A stretch of 64,000 bases of DNA. Origin: Arthrobacter sp. CAU 1506 (GTDB taxonomy: Bacteria > Actinomycetota > Actinomycetes > Actinomycetales > Micrococcaceae). The notes under the pieces are model-generated. The model saw only the letters and a list, made by a program, of their open reading frames with translations. It was not told where the DNA came from and ran no database searches. The position numbers and the translations under genes are program-made. The stretch lies in contig NZ_SUKC01000001.1 of NCBI RefSeq assembly GCF_005047635.1, forward strand, positions 1 to 64,000. Reading direction: 5' to 3'. Below are positions 38,346-48,138 of this stretch, piece after piece (position 1 is the first letter of the stretch; the number at the start of each line of letters is the position of its first letter).

Positions 38346-39879
38346 GCCGCAGGAATCGTTCCAGCTCCGCTGCCAGCCCCTCACGAACGAGCACATCGAG
38401 CCGAGTGCCGTCTTCTCCGTGCTCCATGGCGAGAATTTCGGCGTCCTCGCTGTGCAACCGGCTGATGACTTCGCCGCGGTCGTAGGGCACCAGCAGCCGC
38501 AGCTTCACACTGGGCCGGGGAATGGTCTCGCTGATCCGTCGAAGCAGCGTGTCCATGCCCTGGCCGGTGCGCGCCGACACCACGACGTGGTTCGGTTCGC
38601 GCTGGCGCAGGCGCTCGACCACAAAGGGATCGGCGACATCGGCTTTGTTCAGCACCACGATTTCGGGAATGTGCCGCGCGTCCACCTCGGAAAGCACTTC
38701 GCGCACCGCCGCGATCTGCCCCTCCGGGTCGGGGTGGGAGACGTCGACCACATGCAGGATCACATCGGCGTCGGCAACTTCTTCCAGCGTGGAGCGGAAG
38801 GCTTCCACCAGTTGGGTGGGCAGCGAACGGACAAATCCGACAGTGTCGGCGAGCGTGTAGCCTATACCGTCGGGCGTCTCCGCGCGGCGGACGGTGGGGT
38901 CCAAGGTGGCAAAAAGCGCATTCTCCACCAGCACGCCGGCATCGGTCAGCCGGTTGAGCAGCGACGATTTGCCGGCGTTGGTGTACCCGGCGATGGCCAC
39001 TGAGGGCACGGCATTGCGTCGGCGGTTGGCACGCTTGGTTTCCCGTGCCGGCTTCATGGCCGCGATCTCGCGGCGCAGTTTCGCCATCCGCGTCCTAATA
39101 CGACGGCGGTCCAGTTCGATCTTCGTCTCACCGGGTCCGCGCGAACCGATGCCGCCACCGGCAGCGCCTACCCGGCCGCCGGCCTGGCGTGACATCGACT
39201 CGCCCCAGCCACGCAGCCTCGGCAGCAAGTATTCCAACTGGGCCAGTTCGACTTGTGCCTTGCCTTCGCGGCTCTTGGCGTGCTGCGCGAAGATGTCCAG
39301 GATCAGCGCGGTGCGGTCGATGACCTTGACCTTGACGATGTCCTCCAGCCCGCGGCGCTGCGAAGGCGAGAGTTCGCCGTCGACAATGACCGTGTCCGCA
39401 CCGGTGGACATCACGATGTCCCGCAGTTCCTGGGCCTTGCCGGAACCGAGGAAGGTACCCGGGTCCGGCTTCATCCGGCGCTGCACGATACCGTCCAACA
39501 CTTCGGAGCCGGCAGTCTCCGCCAGCGCGGCCAGTTCCCGCAAGGAGTTGTCGGCGTCGTCGGCGGTGCCTTCGGTCCAGAGGCCTGCCAGGACCACGCG
39601 TTCCAGGCGCAACTGCCGGTACTCGACCTCGGTGACGTCCTCCAGTTCGGTGGAGAGGCCTGCGACGCGGCGGAGGGCACGACGTTCGGCCAAGTCCTGC
39701 TGGTCACCGTCGAATTCGGAATGTTCGGAATTAAGGTCGGACAGGGCCTGCGCTCGTCCGCCGACGCCCGGCTTGCTGCGTGGCGCAGTATCTCGGGCCA
39801 AGATACGGTCAATGACGGCTTGGATCTCATCCGGCGTCATTTCCGGTTCCGGCGACGGCTGGGGGCTGTTGGTGGTCAT
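38338..39879 (-). CDS. hflX: GTPase HflX
   Basis: Ribosome-associated GTPase that splits stalled 70S ribosomes. An N-terminal HflX domain with glycine-rich SRGPGETKIELDRRRI is followed by the G domain: G1 GYTNAGKSS, G3 DTVGFV, G4 NKAD. ATG 39879 has a strong AAGGAG 3 nt upstream and gives 513 aa; the frame upstream to 40065 is not conserved-looking. The N-terminal ~80 residues are variable and acidic. It is followed directly by dinG. Confidence 0.94.
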   Translation of the reverse strand: MTTNSPQPSPEPEMTPDEIQAVIDRILARDTAPRSKPGVGGRAQALSDLNSEHSEFDGDQQDLAERRALRRVAGLSTELEDVTEVEYRQLRLERVVLAGLWTEGTADDADNSLRELAALAETAGSEVLDGIVQRRMKPDPGTFLGSGKAQELRDIVMSTGADTVIVDGELSPSQRRGLEDIVKVKVIDRTALILDIFAQHAKSREGKAQVELAQLEYLLPRLRGWGESMSRQAGGRVGAAGGGIGSRGPGETKIELDRRRIRTRMAKLRREIAAMKPARETKRANRRRNAVPSVAIAGYTNAGKSSLLNRLTDAGVLVENALFATLDPTVRRAETPDGIGYTLADTVGFVRSLPTQLVEAFRSTLEEVADADVILHVVDVSHPDPEGQIAAVREVLSEVDARHIPEIVVLNKADVADPFVVERLRQREPNHVVVSARTGQGMDTLLRRISETIPRPSVKLRLLVPYDRGEVISRLHSEDAEILAMEHGEDGTRLDVLVREGLAAELERFLRHD

Positions 39880-40307
39880 GCTCTCCTTCGAAATGTCCGT
39901 GGTCTTATCGTAGTCCTCCGGGCTGCGTCCGGCGGAGTCCGAAGATGTGGTTTGTGGATGATTGGCCAAAAGTCCTCCTGGCATGGGCCCCGTCGGTGCG
40001 GGGCAGGAAATGTGTGGCTGCTGGCGCCTGCTGGTGCGGCCGGAACAACCGGCACCGGGGACCATAAACAGCCGGCATCAAGCGGCTGCGGAGGTGGAGT
40101 GTTCCAGAAGTATTCGGGGAACGTTGATTGCCCGGCGGCCGGGGAGAATGGATTCTCAACCAACGGCACGCGCTGTGCCGTAGCGAACGGGACAGCATGG
40201 TGGCGGCGCAATCATTACTTCTTCATGGGGTTCACGCTACCAGAGCGGGCGCAGCTTAGGTGCGCCTAGATACCGATTCCGCTGAGCGCGCACTAATCTG
40301 GCCGATT
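39880..40307. other. 428-bp intergenic region upstream of hflX
   Basis: No convincing gene is visible. Several overlapping minus-strand open frames exist (for example 39876-40211 from a TTG), but their third-position GC is lower than in neighbouring genes and they have no recognisable domains. On the minus strand a miniature ATG-AAG-AAG-TAA occurs near 40224. The region must hold the hflX promoter; TAATCT at 40294-40299 could serve the divergent methyltransferase as a leaderless start. A TAGG-N4-CCTA dyad lies at 40257-40268. Confidence 0.5.
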
Positions 40308-40919
40308 ATGGGAACAGAGCACTACTTCAGCCCGCAACCAGGAAAACCCGAGGTCCGCCGCACCTTGGAGGTCGAGCTGGACGGCCGCACCCGCCAACTG
40401 CAGACGGCGGGCGGAATCTTCAGCCCGGACGGCGTCGACAAGGGCACAGCGGTGCTGTTGGCCGAAGTGCCGCCGCCGGCTGCGGCCGGCAACCTGCTGG
40501 ACATAGGCTGCGGGTGGGGCCCGATCGCCCTGACCCTGGGCCTGAAGTCTCCAGCGGCCGCAGTGTGGGCCGTGGACGTCAACGAGCGCAGCATCGCCTT
40601 GACCAACGACAACGCCGCATCGCTGGGCCTGAAGAACGTCCGTGCCTGTCGGCCGGAAGATGTCGACCCGTCGCTGCAGTTCAACACCATCTGGTCCAAT
40701 CCGCCGATCCGGATCGGCAAGAGTGAACTTCACGAACTGTTGCTGCTCTGGCTGCCCAGGCTCGCCCCGGGAGGCACAGCCTGGCTGGTAGTCCAGAAGA
40801 ACCTGGGCTCGGACTCGCTGCAGCGCTGGCTCTCGGGCGAGTTGCCGCCGGATTACTCCGTCACGCGTGAAAGCACGGCCAAGGCCTTCCGCGTGCTCTG
40901 CGTCCGGCGCGCGGACTGA
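40308..40919 (+). CDS. RsmC-like methyltransferase
   Basis: Class I SAM-dependent methyltransferase of the small-subunit rRNA guanine-N2 (RsmC/MTS) type. SAM motif I is NLLDIGCGWGPIALTLGL (~residue 80) and the N-base catalytic motif is WSNPPIRIGK (~residue 145). At 203 aa it is a single-domain version, half the size of E. coli RsmC. ATG 40308 (MGTEHYFSPQP) is preferred; TAATCT eight nt upstream may be a -10 for a leaderless transcript. The modified base is inferred from family. Confidence 0.82.
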   Translation: MGTEHYFSPQPGKPEVRRTLEVELDGRTRQLQTAGGIFSPDGVDKGTAVLLAEVPPPAAAGNLLDIGCGWGPIALTLGLKSPAAAVWAVDVNERSIALTNDNAASLGLKNVRACRPEDVDPSLQFNTIWSNPPIRIGKSELHELLLLWLPRLAPGGTAWLVVQKNLGSDSLQRWLSGELPPDYSVTRESTAKAFRVLCVRRAD

Positions 40920-40928
40920 CCGCCCGGC

Positions 40929-41861
40929 TCAGGCCACCGTGCCGCGGGACACCAGCACCGCGGGACCGCTCAGCTCCACATGTTCGCGCCCGTCCGCTGC
41001 CGGAAGAAACCGAACACGAACTGTTCCACCGGGGACGCCGACCTGCCAGTCGTCGGGAGCTCCCTTCCCGGCCCAGTAGCGGATGGCGACGGCGGCGGCG
41101 CAGGCACCTGTCCCGCAGGACTGTGTCTCCCCCACTCCCCGCTCGTGCACGCGCATGCTGATGTGTCCGGCTCCGTCGGCAACCAGAGGTTCGGCCGGCA
41201 CCACAAATTCAACGTTGGTTCCGCGTGCCGGAACCGGATCCACCGCCGGGGCTGCGAACAGTTCGGTGGCGGCAAGTTCTTCGAGTCCGGCAAGGGCCAC
41301 GACAGTGTGCGGGTTGCCCATGCTCACGGACAACGCCGGCCGCGGCACCTCCAAGCCTCCGGCACTGACGGTGGAATCCATGGCCCTGGCGGCAGCCTCC
41401 GCCGGGAAGATGAATTCCCACGGCCCCATGTCCACCGCGTAGCCATTGGCGGACCGGCGGATGACTTTGATCCCGGCCCTGGTCCCGATGGTCAGGGACT
41501 CCCCCGGCGCCAGCTCTACCAGTCCTTCGTCCAGCAGGAAATGCACGAAGACCCGGACGCCATTGCCGCACATCTCTGACACTGAGCCATCGCCATTGCG
41601 GTAGTCCATGAACCACTCGGCCTCCGGCGCCGCCGCCAGCAGCTCCCGGCCCTCAGGCAGATGCGCGGAACGGACCGCACGGATCAGCCCATCCGCGCCG
41701 ATCCCCAGATGGCGGTGGCACAGCGCAGCGACCGCTTGGGGTTCGATGTCCTTGACGCCATCCGGATCGGCGATCAGCACAAAGTCGTTGCCGGTTCCAT
41801 GCCCTTTGGCGAAGGACAGCCCGGACAAGGCGGACAAATGGTCAGGAAGGGGTTTGTTCAC
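40929..41861 (-). CDS. dapF: diaminopimelate epimerase
   Basis: Cofactor-free racemase converting LL- to meso-diaminopimelate for lysine and peptidoglycan. Both catalytic cysteines are visible: [13 protein letters not shown] and [15 protein letters not shown]. At 310 aa the length is normal. Its start overlaps the miaA stop (ATGA) and it converges on the methyltransferase gene with a 9-nt gap. Confidence 0.96.
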   Translation of the reverse strand: MNKPLPDHLSALSGLSFAKGHGTGNDFVLIADPDGVKDIEPQAVAALCHRHLGIGADGLIRAVRSAHLPEGRELLAAAPEAEWFMDYRNGDGSVSEMCGNGVRVFVHFLLDEGLVELAPGESLTIGTRAGIKVIRRSANGYAVDMGPWEFIFPAEAAARAMDSTVSAGGLEVPRPALSVSMGNPHTVVALAGLEELAATELFAAPAVDPVPARGTNVEFVVPAEPLVADGAGHISMRVHERGVGETQSCGTGACAAAVAIRYWAGKGAPDDWQVGVPGGTVRVRFLPAADGREHVELSGPAVLVSRGTVA

Positions 41862-42790
41862 GCATCAAGCTTAGCGAGGTGGCCAGCGGCCTTGTCCGCC
41901 ACCAGCGGATCCTGCCAGTCGAGCCAGTGGATCCGGGGGTCGGCCCGGAACCAGGTCAGCTGGCGCCGCGCAAATTTGCGGGTGGCGGTGATGGTGTCCT
42001 CGACGGCGTGGTCCTGGCTCCACCCGCCGTCGAGCACCCTCAGGAACTGGGCGTAACCGAGCGCGCGAGGGGCAGTCCGGCCCCGGCGGAGTCCTTCTCG
42101 GTCCAGTGTGGCGACTTCGTCCAACAGACCGCGCTCGACCATCACATGAACGCGGCCGGCCAGGCGCTGCTTGAGCTGTTCGCGGTCCACGCGGAGGCCA
42201 ATCTGGACCGTGGGGCGGACGTATTGCCGCTCCGGCATGTAGGAGCTGAAGGGGCGCCCGGTCAGCTGCTGCACTTCCAGCGCACGCACCACCCGCCGGG
42301 CGTCGCCCAGCCGGCTGGCCGAGACCGGATCGACCTCCCGGAGCCGGTCCCTCATCGCTTCCAGGCCGCGGCCGGCCAGTTCTTCCTCCAGAGAGCGGCG
42401 CAGCGCAGGATCGGTACCCGGAAACTCGATCGCGTCGAGGGCCGCCCGGAGATAGAGTCCGGAACCGCCGGCAAGGATGGCACGGCGGCCCCTGCCGTGA
42501 ATGGCATCGATCGCGTCGCGGGCCTGCTGCTGGTATGCCGAGACGCTCGCTTCCTCGGTGACATCGAGGATGTCCAGCAGGTGGTGGGCCACTCCTTGCC
42601 GTTCGGCCAGCGTCATTTTGGCCGTACCGATGTCCATGCCGCGGTAGAACTGCATGGAATCGGCGTTGATCACTTCTCCGTCCAGCCGCTGGGCCAGCTG
42701 AACGGCGAGATCGGATTTTCCGGATCCGGTGGGCCCGACGACGGCGATGACCGCCGGGCTGTCCTGCTGGCGCTGTGGGTCGGCCGGCAT
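41858..42790 (-). CDS. miaA: tRNA dimethylallyltransferase
   Basis: Adds a dimethylallyl group to A37 of tRNAs reading UNN codons. P-loop [12 protein letters not shown] near residue 19; [15 protein letters not shown] and GGSGLYLRA are typical. At 310 aa the length is normal. It follows miaB with 5 nt between and overlaps dapF, so the modification pair is co-transcribed. Confidence 0.96.
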   Translation of the reverse strand: MPADPQRQQDSPAVIAVVGPTGSGKSDLAVQLAQRLDGEVINADSMQFYRGMDIGTAKMTLAERQGVAHHLLDILDVTEEASVSAYQQQARDAIDAIHGRGRRAILAGGSGLYLRAALDAIEFPGTDPALRRSLEEELAGRGLEAMRDRLREVDPVSASRLGDARRVVRALEVQQLTGRPFSSYMPERQYVRPTVQIGLRVDREQLKQRLAGRVHVMVERGLLDEVATLDREGLRRGRTAPRALGYAQFLRVLDGGWSQDHAVEDTITATRKFARRQLTWFRADPRIHWLDWQDPLVADKAAGHLAKLDA

Positions 42791-42795
42791 CGCGC

Positions 42796-44316
42796 TCAGG
42801 CGGGCCGGACCGGCAGCGCGGGCATGCCCAGCGACACCTGGGCAGGTTTGCTGCCCGGGGTCGCGGGTACTCCGCAGGAGTCAGCCTGAGAACGGTCCCA
42901 GGCGTCCCCGGCGCGTGAGCGGCGCAGTTGGTAGTCCGATGCGGACGCCGGATCGGCGATCAGGTGGAAGGGCGCAGCTTCGGTGACCGTCACCGTCACC
43001 AGGTCACCGGGACGAGGTGCCTGCGTGCCGTCGGGCACGGAGAAGTGCACCAGCCGCTGGTCGCGGGCCCGGCCCGAGAGCCGGTGCGTCTCCCCTGCTT
43101 TGCGCCCTTGCTGCGCGGTCACCATGACCTCCACCCGGCTGCCCAGCTGCTTGGCGTTTTCTTCCGCGGCAATCCTGTCCTGCAAGGCGATCAGGCGCTC
43201 GTAGCGTTCTTGCACGACGGACTTGGGCAGCTGGTCCGGCAAGTCTGCGGCCGGGGTTCCGGGCCGCTTGGAGTACTGGAACGTGAAGGCGCTGGCGAAG
43301 CGGGCCTGTTCCACCACCGCCAGCGTTGCCTGGAAGTCCTCTTCGGTCTCCCCGGGAAAACCGACGATGATGTCCGTCGAAATGGCCGCATGCGGAATCC
43401 GTTCGCGGACCTTGTCCAAGATGCCCAGGAACTTCTTGGACCGGTAGGACCGGCGCATGTCCTTCAGGACCTTGTCCGATCCGGACTGCAGGGGCATGTG
43501 CAGCTGCGGCATGGCATTGGGCGTCTCGGCCATGGCGTCAATAACGTCATCGGTGAAGGCTGCCGGGTGAGGGCTGGTGAACCGTACCCGTTCCAGGCCC
43601 TCAATGCTGCCGCAGGCGCGCAGCAACTTCGCGAAGGCCCCGCGGTCGCCGAACTCCACCCCGTAGGAGTTCACGTTCTGCCCCAGCAGCGTGACTTCGA
43701 TGGCCCCGTCGTCGACCAGTGCCTGGACCTCGGCCAGAATCTCGCCTGGCCGGCGGTCGCGTTCCTTACCGCGCAGCGAGGGCACAATGCAGAACGTGCA
43801 GGTGTTGTTGCAGCCTACGGAGATGGAGACCCAGCCGGAGTACACCGCGTCCCGTTTGGTGGGCAACGTCGAGGGAAACACATCGAGCGATTCCAGGATT
43901 TCCAGCTGTGCTTCGTTGTTGTGCCGCGCGCGCTCCAGCAATGCGGGAAGCGACCCGACGTTGTGGGTGCCGAACACCACGTCCACCCAGGGCGCCTTCT
44001 TGAGGATCGTCTCGCGGTCCTTCTGGGCCAGGCAGCCGCCGACGGCGATCTGCATCCCGGGGTGGCGTTCCTTGACCGGGGCCAGTTGGCCCAGGTTGCC
44101 GTACAACTTGTTGTCCGCGTTCTCCCGCACCGCACACGTATTGAACACCACGACGTCGGCCTGGCCGGCTTGGGCTTCGACCATCCCGGCGGCTTCGAGG
44201 AGCCCGGCAAGGCGCTCGGAATCGTGCACGTTCATCTGGCAGCCGAACGTCCGCACCTGGTAGGTGCGCGCTTCCGGCTGCTTCTCGATGGCGGGGGCGG
44301 GGACAGTCAAACTCAC
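42796..44316 (-). CDS. miaB: tRNA-2-methylthio-N6-dimethylallyladenosine synthase
   Basis: Radical SAM methylthiotransferase completing the ms2i6A37 modification. N-terminal MTTase domain with three cysteines (FGCQMN, NTCAVRE, GGCLAQ), radical SAM CX3CX2C in [16 protein letters not shown], and a C-terminal TRAM domain. The GTG at 44316 gives 506 aa; the last ~45 residues after TRAM ([11 protein letters not shown] and beyond) are a low-complexity extension. Confidence 0.95.
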   Translation of the reverse strand: MSLTVPAPAIEKQPEARTYQVRTFGCQMNVHDSERLAGLLEAAGMVEAQAGQADVVVFNTCAVRENADNKLYGNLGQLAPVKERHPGMQIAVGGCLAQKDRETILKKAPWVDVVFGTHNVGSLPALLERARHNNEAQLEILESLDVFPSTLPTKRDAVYSGWVSISVGCNNTCTFCIVPSLRGKERDRRPGEILAEVQALVDDGAIEVTLLGQNVNSYGVEFGDRGAFAKLLRACGSIEGLERVRFTSPHPAAFTDDVIDAMAETPNAMPQLHMPLQSGSDKVLKDMRRSYRSKKFLGILDKVRERIPHAAISTDIIVGFPGETEEDFQATLAVVEQARFASAFTFQYSKRPGTPAADLPDQLPKSVVQERYERLIALQDRIAAEENAKQLGSRVEVMVTAQQGRKAGETHRLSGRARDQRLVHFSVPDGTQAPRPGDLVTVTVTEAAPFHLIADPASASDYQLRRSRAGDAWDRSQADSCGVPATPGSKPAQVSLGMPALPVRPA

Positions 44317-44370
44317 CTTACAAGGGTACGGCCTGCGGCCGGGCGGGCCACAATCTGCAACCGCCCGGGA

Positions 44371-45204
44371 TCAGTACCAGTTGTTGGCCAGATGGAAATT
44401 CAAGGCCGAGCACGGGGAACCGTAGCGGGACTCGATGTAGCCCAGCCCCCAGTCGACCTGGGTCTGGAAGTTCGTCTGCCAGTCAGCGCCGGCGGCAGCC
44501 ATCTTGTCACCGGGCAGGGCCTGCGGAATGCCATACGCCCCGCTGGATGGATTCGTGGCGTCCAGGCTCCATTCCGACTCCTTGTGCCAGAGCGTTTCCA
44601 GGCAGCCGATTTCTCCGGCGCCCCAGCCGAAGGATGCCAGCGCGCCTTCAGCGTAGGCCTTGGCAGCGGCCGGATCGTTTCGCGACGCCTGCGCCTGCGC
44701 AGCAGCCTTCTCTTCGGCAGCCTTCGCCTCAGCAGCCTTTTGGGCAGCACGTTTCTTAGCCGCCTCCGCAGCGGCACGTTTTTCGCTCGTCTTTTTCTCC
44801 GCTGCAGCCTTCGCCGCAGCGGCCTTCCGCTCAGCTGCCTTCTTGGCGGCCGCCTTCTTCGCGGCTGCCTTCTGATCGGCAGCTTCTTGGCGCGCCTCAT
44901 CCGCCTGCGCGGCCTTCTTCGCGGCCGCCTCCGCTGCTGCTGCTTCAGCTGCTTGCTGCTGGGCATCCACTGTCCGGCCCTCGGCGGGCTCAACCAGGCC
45001 CACTAATTCGAGCACCGGAGATGTGATCGATCCCACGGCCTCTGAGGCGCTATGGCCGTTCCGAACCGCGCTGGCGGCTCCCGTTGCGCCCACGGCGGCA
45101 ACGGAACAAAGTGTTAGGCCTGCGGCGATCCTGAGGCGGCGCTGCCTGCGGCTGCGCCTGCGTTGCTGGGTTTTCTGTCGACGTTCATTCTGCGGTGCAC
45201 TCAC
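44371..45204 (-). CDS. secreted lytic transglycosylase-like protein with Ala/Lys coiled coil
   Basis: 277 aa: a very basic N terminus, one hydrophobic segment (about 26-48) acting as signal or anchor, a long Ala/Lys/Glu-rich coiled coil (about 83-175), and a C-terminal lysozyme-like domain (CLETLWHKESEWSLDATNPS, GAYGIPQALPGDKM). The glutamate in HKESEW fits the catalytic acid of SLT/Rpf-like folds. It probably remodels peptidoglycan outside the membrane. The coiled-coil DNA is itself a degenerate GCC/AAG repeat, likely variable between strains. Confidence 0.85.
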   Translation of the reverse strand: MSAPQNERRQKTQQRRRSRRQRRLRIAAGLTLCSVAAVGATGAASAVRNGHSASEAVGSITSPVLELVGLVEPAEGRTVDAQQQAAEAAAAEAAAKKAAQADEARQEAADQKAAAKKAAAKKAAERKAAAAKAAAEKKTSEKRAAAEAAKKRAAQKAAEAKAAEEKAAAQAQASRNDPAAAKAYAEGALASFGWGAGEIGCLETLWHKESEWSLDATNPSSGAYGIPQALPGDKMAAAGADWQTNFQTQVDWGLGYIESRYGSPCSALNFHLANNWY

Positions 45205-45284
45205 AGTCGCACTACGGTAACGACCGAATCTGGGAAAAGTCTCAAAACGATAACAGCGGTGATGACGGGCCGGTTCGAAGAATG

Positions 45285-45427
45285 CAGCCTTGCCGAGTCA
45301 AACTTCCGATGTGACGGCGGGACCGAGCCAAGCCGCCGGAGAACAGCCTTGCTGAGTCAGACCTCCGACGCGACGGCGTGAACGAGTCAAGCCGCCGGCG
45401 AGCAGCGTTGCCGAGTCAGACTTCCGG
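45285..45427. repeat. 59-bp tandem repeat overlapping the recX stop codon
   Basis: Two full 59-bp units (45285-45343, 45344-45402) and a partial third (from 45403). Each starts like CAGCCTTGCCGAGTCA and contains GACGGCG and AGCCGCCGG. The third copy contains the recX stop codon, so the first two look like duplications of the gene's 3' end. Units differ at several positions, so the duplication is not recent. Confidence 0.85.
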
Positions 45428-45973
45428 GGTGCCGGCCGCGTCGAGTTCCTCATCGGCGACCCGGAACGCGATTGAGGCGGAATAGCCCTTCCGGGCCAGC
45501 ATGGAGACCAGCCGGCGCAAGTGCTTGTCCCTTTCCGACCGCTCATGCAGTTGCCAATCAGGACGGATCTTGCGGCGAACCAGGCTGCGGGCCGCTTCAA
45601 CCTCGTCGTCCGCCGACAGTTGGTCCAGCGCCTGCTCGGCCAGATCACCGACGATCCCCTTGTCAGCAAGCTCCCGTTTGAGTGCTGCCCGGGCCAAGGA
45701 ACGGGTCTGGGACCGGCTCCGCACCCACATTCTGGCGAACTCGGCGTCGTCAATGAGGTTGACCTCTTCAAACCGCTCGAGCACTGCCTCGGCGACGTCG
45801 TCCGGGACGCCGCGCTCAGCCAGCTTCGCAGCCAGCTGTGCGCGGCTCTTCGGGGACTGGGTCAGCGCGCGCAGCACAATAGCGCGCGCCACTGCGTAAG
45901 GATCCGCGTCCGGCCCCAGGTCCGCCGGGCTGCCCGGCGTCGGGCCGGCGCCCTGTCCGTTCCTGGGCGACAT
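45416..45973 (-). CDS. recX: regulatory protein RecX
   Basis: Binds RecA and modulates its filament. 185 aa, rich in charged helices with three-helix RecX repeats (LTQSPKSRAQLAAKLAERGVP, NLIDDAEFARMWVRSR). ATG 45973 abuts the recA stop directly (TAAATG). The last codons and stop lie in a 59-bp repeat unit. The N-terminal ~25 residues are Gly/Pro-rich and likely disordered. Confidence 0.93.
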   Translation of the reverse strand: MSPRNGQGAGPTPGSPADLGPDADPYAVARAIVLRALTQSPKSRAQLAAKLAERGVPDDVAEAVLERFEEVNLIDDAEFARMWVRSRSQTRSLARAALKRELADKGIVGDLAEQALDQLSADDEVEAARSLVRRKIRPDWQLHERSERDKHLRRLVSMLARKGYSASIAFRVADEELDAAGTPEV

Positions 45974-47026
45974 TTAGAACCCGTCGACGGCCTTGAGCTT
46001 CGGCTCGCCCTCTTCCCCGTTGTCCGGGACTGCGTCGATGCCGAGCTTCTGGCGGATCTTGCGCTCCAGCTCATCCGCCAGGTCCGGGTTGTCGATCAGG
46101 AACTTGCGGGCATTTTCCTTGCCTTGGCCGAGCTGGTCTCCGTCATACGTGAACCAGGCCCCCGACTTCTTGACGAGTGAATGCTCCACTCCCATGTCGA
46201 TCAGGCCGCCCTCGCGGGAAATACCGTGGCCATACAGAATGTCGAATTCTGCCTGCTTGAACGGCGGCGCCATCTTGTTCTTGACGATCTTGGCGCGCGT
46301 CCGGTTGCCCACCGGGTTGGCTCCGTCCTTCAACGTCTCAATGCGGCGCACATCGATGCGCACCGAGGCGTAGAACTTCAGCGCCTTACCGCCGGTGGTG
46401 GTCTCCGGGCTGCCGAAGAACACACCGATCTTTTCGCGCAGCTGGTTGATGAAAATGGCCGTGGTCTTCGACTGGTTGAGTCGACCGGTGATCTTTCGCA
46501 GGGCCTGGCTCATCAAGCGCGCCTGGAGGCCAACGTGGCTGTCGCCCATTTCGCCTTCGATTTCGGCACGCGGCACGAGGGCTGCGACGGAGTCGATCAC
46601 GATGATGTCGAGGGAGCCGGAGCCGATCAACATGTCCATGATTTCCAGTGCCTGCTCGCCAGTATCCGGCTGCGACACCAGCAGGGCGTCAGTGTCAACG
46701 CCCAGCTTCTTGGCATATTCCGGGTCCAGCGCGTGTTCGGCGTCGATGAAGGCGGCGATTCCGCCGTTGCGCTGGGCGCTGGCAACGGCATGCAGCGCCA
46801 CAGTGGTCTTACCCGAAGATTCCGGACCGTAAATCTCGACCACGCGGCCACGCGGCAGGCCGCCGATGCCCAAGGCAGCATCCAAGGAGATCGAACTGGT
46901 GGAGATCGTTTCGATGGGGGCGCGGGTGTCGTCGCCGAGCCGCATCACCGAGCCCTTACCGAACTGCTTGTCGATCTGCGCCAGCGCAGCTTCCAGTGCC
47001 TTCTCGCGGTCAGCTGGTGCGGCCAT
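45974..47026 (-). CDS. recA: recombinase RecA
   Basis: DNA strand-exchange ATPase and LexA co-protease. Walker [10 protein letters not shown] at 67-75, Walker [16 protein letters not shown], loop region [12 protein letters not shown]. At 350 aa without an intein, unlike M. tuberculosis recA. GAGGTG lies 5 nt before ATG 47026. A LexA-box-like sequence lies ~150 bp upstream. recX follows without a gap. Confidence 0.97.
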   Translation of the reverse strand: MAAPADREKALEAALAQIDKQFGKGSVMRLGDDTRAPIETISTSSISLDAALGIGGLPRGRVVEIYGPESSGKTTVALHAVASAQRNGGIAAFIDAEHALDPEYAKKLGVDTDALLVSQPDTGEQALEIMDMLIGSGSLDIIVIDSVAALVPRAEIEGEMGDSHVGLQARLMSQALRKITGRLNQSKTTAIFINQLREKIGVFFGSPETTTGGKALKFYASVRIDVRRIETLKDGANPVGNRTRAKIVKNKMAPPFKQAEFDILYGHGISREGGLIDMGVEHSLVKKSGAWFTYDGDQLGQGKENARKFLIDNPDLADELERKIRQKLGIDAVPDNGEEGEPKLKAVDGF

Positions 47027-47171
47027 TGTTCACCTCAGTCTCTTGCGGCCCTCGGGCCTTGTCTGTCTTGACTCTTCCGACCGTAACGTCCGGCTCGGAC
47101 AAAATCGGATCGGCAGCGGAGCATGTGGATAATCCGGCCTCTCGGCGGTCTGTGTAGAAGCTTAGCGGGAT

Positions 47172-47187
47172 CCGAACACACTTTCGA
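47172..47187. promoter_or_regulatory. LexA box upstream of recA
   Basis: On the recA strand the site reads TCGAAAGTGTGTTCGG, matching TCGAACN4GTTCGA at 10 of 12 positions. The right half GTTCGG is the same as in the mycobacterial recA box. It is ~146 bp from the recA start and 33 bp from the end of the DUF3046 gene. Confidence 0.6.
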
Positions 47188-47219
47188 ACATATCGGTAGT
47201 TTTTGCCGGGCGTGTCCGC

Positions 47220-47441
47220 TCAGCGACGCGGCTCGCGGTCCTTGCCCCAGCGCCGCTCCTGCGGAACATCTTGGATATCGCAAACCGCGAGCCACACCGA
47301 TTTCGGGGGAATTCCCGCAGCCAACGCTTCTGTGGCGGTCCTGCCGCCGAGTTGTCCCAGTACCAAATCCGCGGCCAGGACGTGTGAATAGGCAGAACCG
47401 AACTCGTCGTCCATCAACCGCCAGAAGTCACTGAGTCGCAC
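47220..47441 (-). CDS. DUF3046 protein
   Basis: 73-aa protein with the typical start MRLSDFWRLMDDEFGSAY and core LGGRTATEALAAGIPPKSVW. Conserved upstream of recA in actinobacteria; function unknown. The last ~15 residues are basic. Confidence 0.85.
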   Translation of the reverse strand: MRLSDFWRLMDDEFGSAYSHVLAADLVLGQLGGRTATEALAAGIPPKSVWLAVCDIQDVPQERRWGKDREPRR

Positions 47442-47570
47442 GGGTACATCTTCTCACGTGTCTGTCTGGCCCGAGCGGCCGGCAGCAAGATTCCCTCGTA
47501 GCTGCCGGCGGCCTGCGACGCGTCGCGCAAGATTCTCTGCGCCGGCACCAGCGCTCATTAGAATAAGGCC

Positions 47571-48053
47571 ATGACAGACCATGCCACGGGCAGCGCAGAT
47601 GCAGGGTTCGATTCGGCGATCGAAGCTCTAGAGCGGCAGTTGAGCTTGCTCTGGCGCCGGGCCAGGGCGAACTCCCACCGGGTGGCACGGAGCGTGCACC
47701 CGGACATGGAGCCGGCCGCGTACGGACTCCTGCTGATCCTTCAGCGGGAGCGTTCCCTGCGGCTTACGGAACTGGCCGCCGCCATCGGGGTCGGCAAACC
47801 GTCGGTCAGCCGCCAAATTGCCATGCTCGAGCAACTGGGGTTGGTAGGCAAGCAGGCGGATCCACTGGACGGGCGGGCGCAGTCAATCACCCTGACTCCC
47901 GCTGGGCTGGAAAAACTGGCCGAGGCACAGGCGGCCCGCAAAATCGCCTTTCACGAGCGCCTGGGCGATTGGTCCGTCGAAGACTTGTCGACACTGGGAC
48001 ATCTGCTGGACCGGCTGAACGCTTCCTATGCCAATGAGCCGCCCATCCACTGA
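47571..48053 (+). CDS. MarR-family transcriptional regulator
   Basis: 160 aa with a winged helix: AAYGLLLILQRERSLRLTELAAAIGVGKPSVSRQIAMLEQLGLV, then the wing DPLDGRAQSITLTPAG. N- and C-terminal helices form the dimer. It is divergent from DUF3046. No neighbouring target gene is obvious; it probably autoregulates. Confidence 0.88.
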   Translation: MTDHATGSADAGFDSAIEALERQLSLLWRRARANSHRVARSVHPDMEPAAYGLLLILQRERSLRLTELAAAIGVGKPSVSRQIAMLEQLGLVGKQADPLDGRAQSITLTPAGLEKLAEAQAARKIAFHERLGDWSVEDLSTLGHLLDRLNASYANEPPIH

Positions 48054-48087
48054 ACCGCAGGATCCAGCCGGGCGCCGGACACAAAGA

Positions 48088-48126
48088 AACGGGCCGGTTC
48101 CGCCGCTGTGGCGGAACCGGCCCGTT
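48088..48126 (-). terminator. intrinsic terminator downstream of clgR
   Basis: A 17-bp perfect stem (AACGGGCCGGTTCCGCC and its complement) with a 5-nt loop. On the minus strand it is followed by TTCTTTG, so it mainly serves clgR, and it also lies 35 nt after the MarR gene stop. Confidence 0.85.
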
Positions 48127-48138
48127 GGGGTCTGGTGG

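Noticed and set aside
39876-40211. 111-aa minus-strand frame upstream of hflX
   Set aside because: TTG start without a ribosome binding site, moderate third-position GC, Pro-rich text without a known domain, and overlap with the hflX start.
40256-40269. TTAGG-N4-CCTAG dyad resembling an iron-regulator (DtxR/IdeR) box
   Set aside because: Only the inner 4-bp arms match; the 19-bp iron-box pattern is not filled and the neighbouring genes are not iron-related.
44640-44960. GCC/AAG repeat tract as a non-coding satellite
   Set aside because: It is in frame and encodes the Ala/Lys coiled coil of the transglycosylase-like protein.
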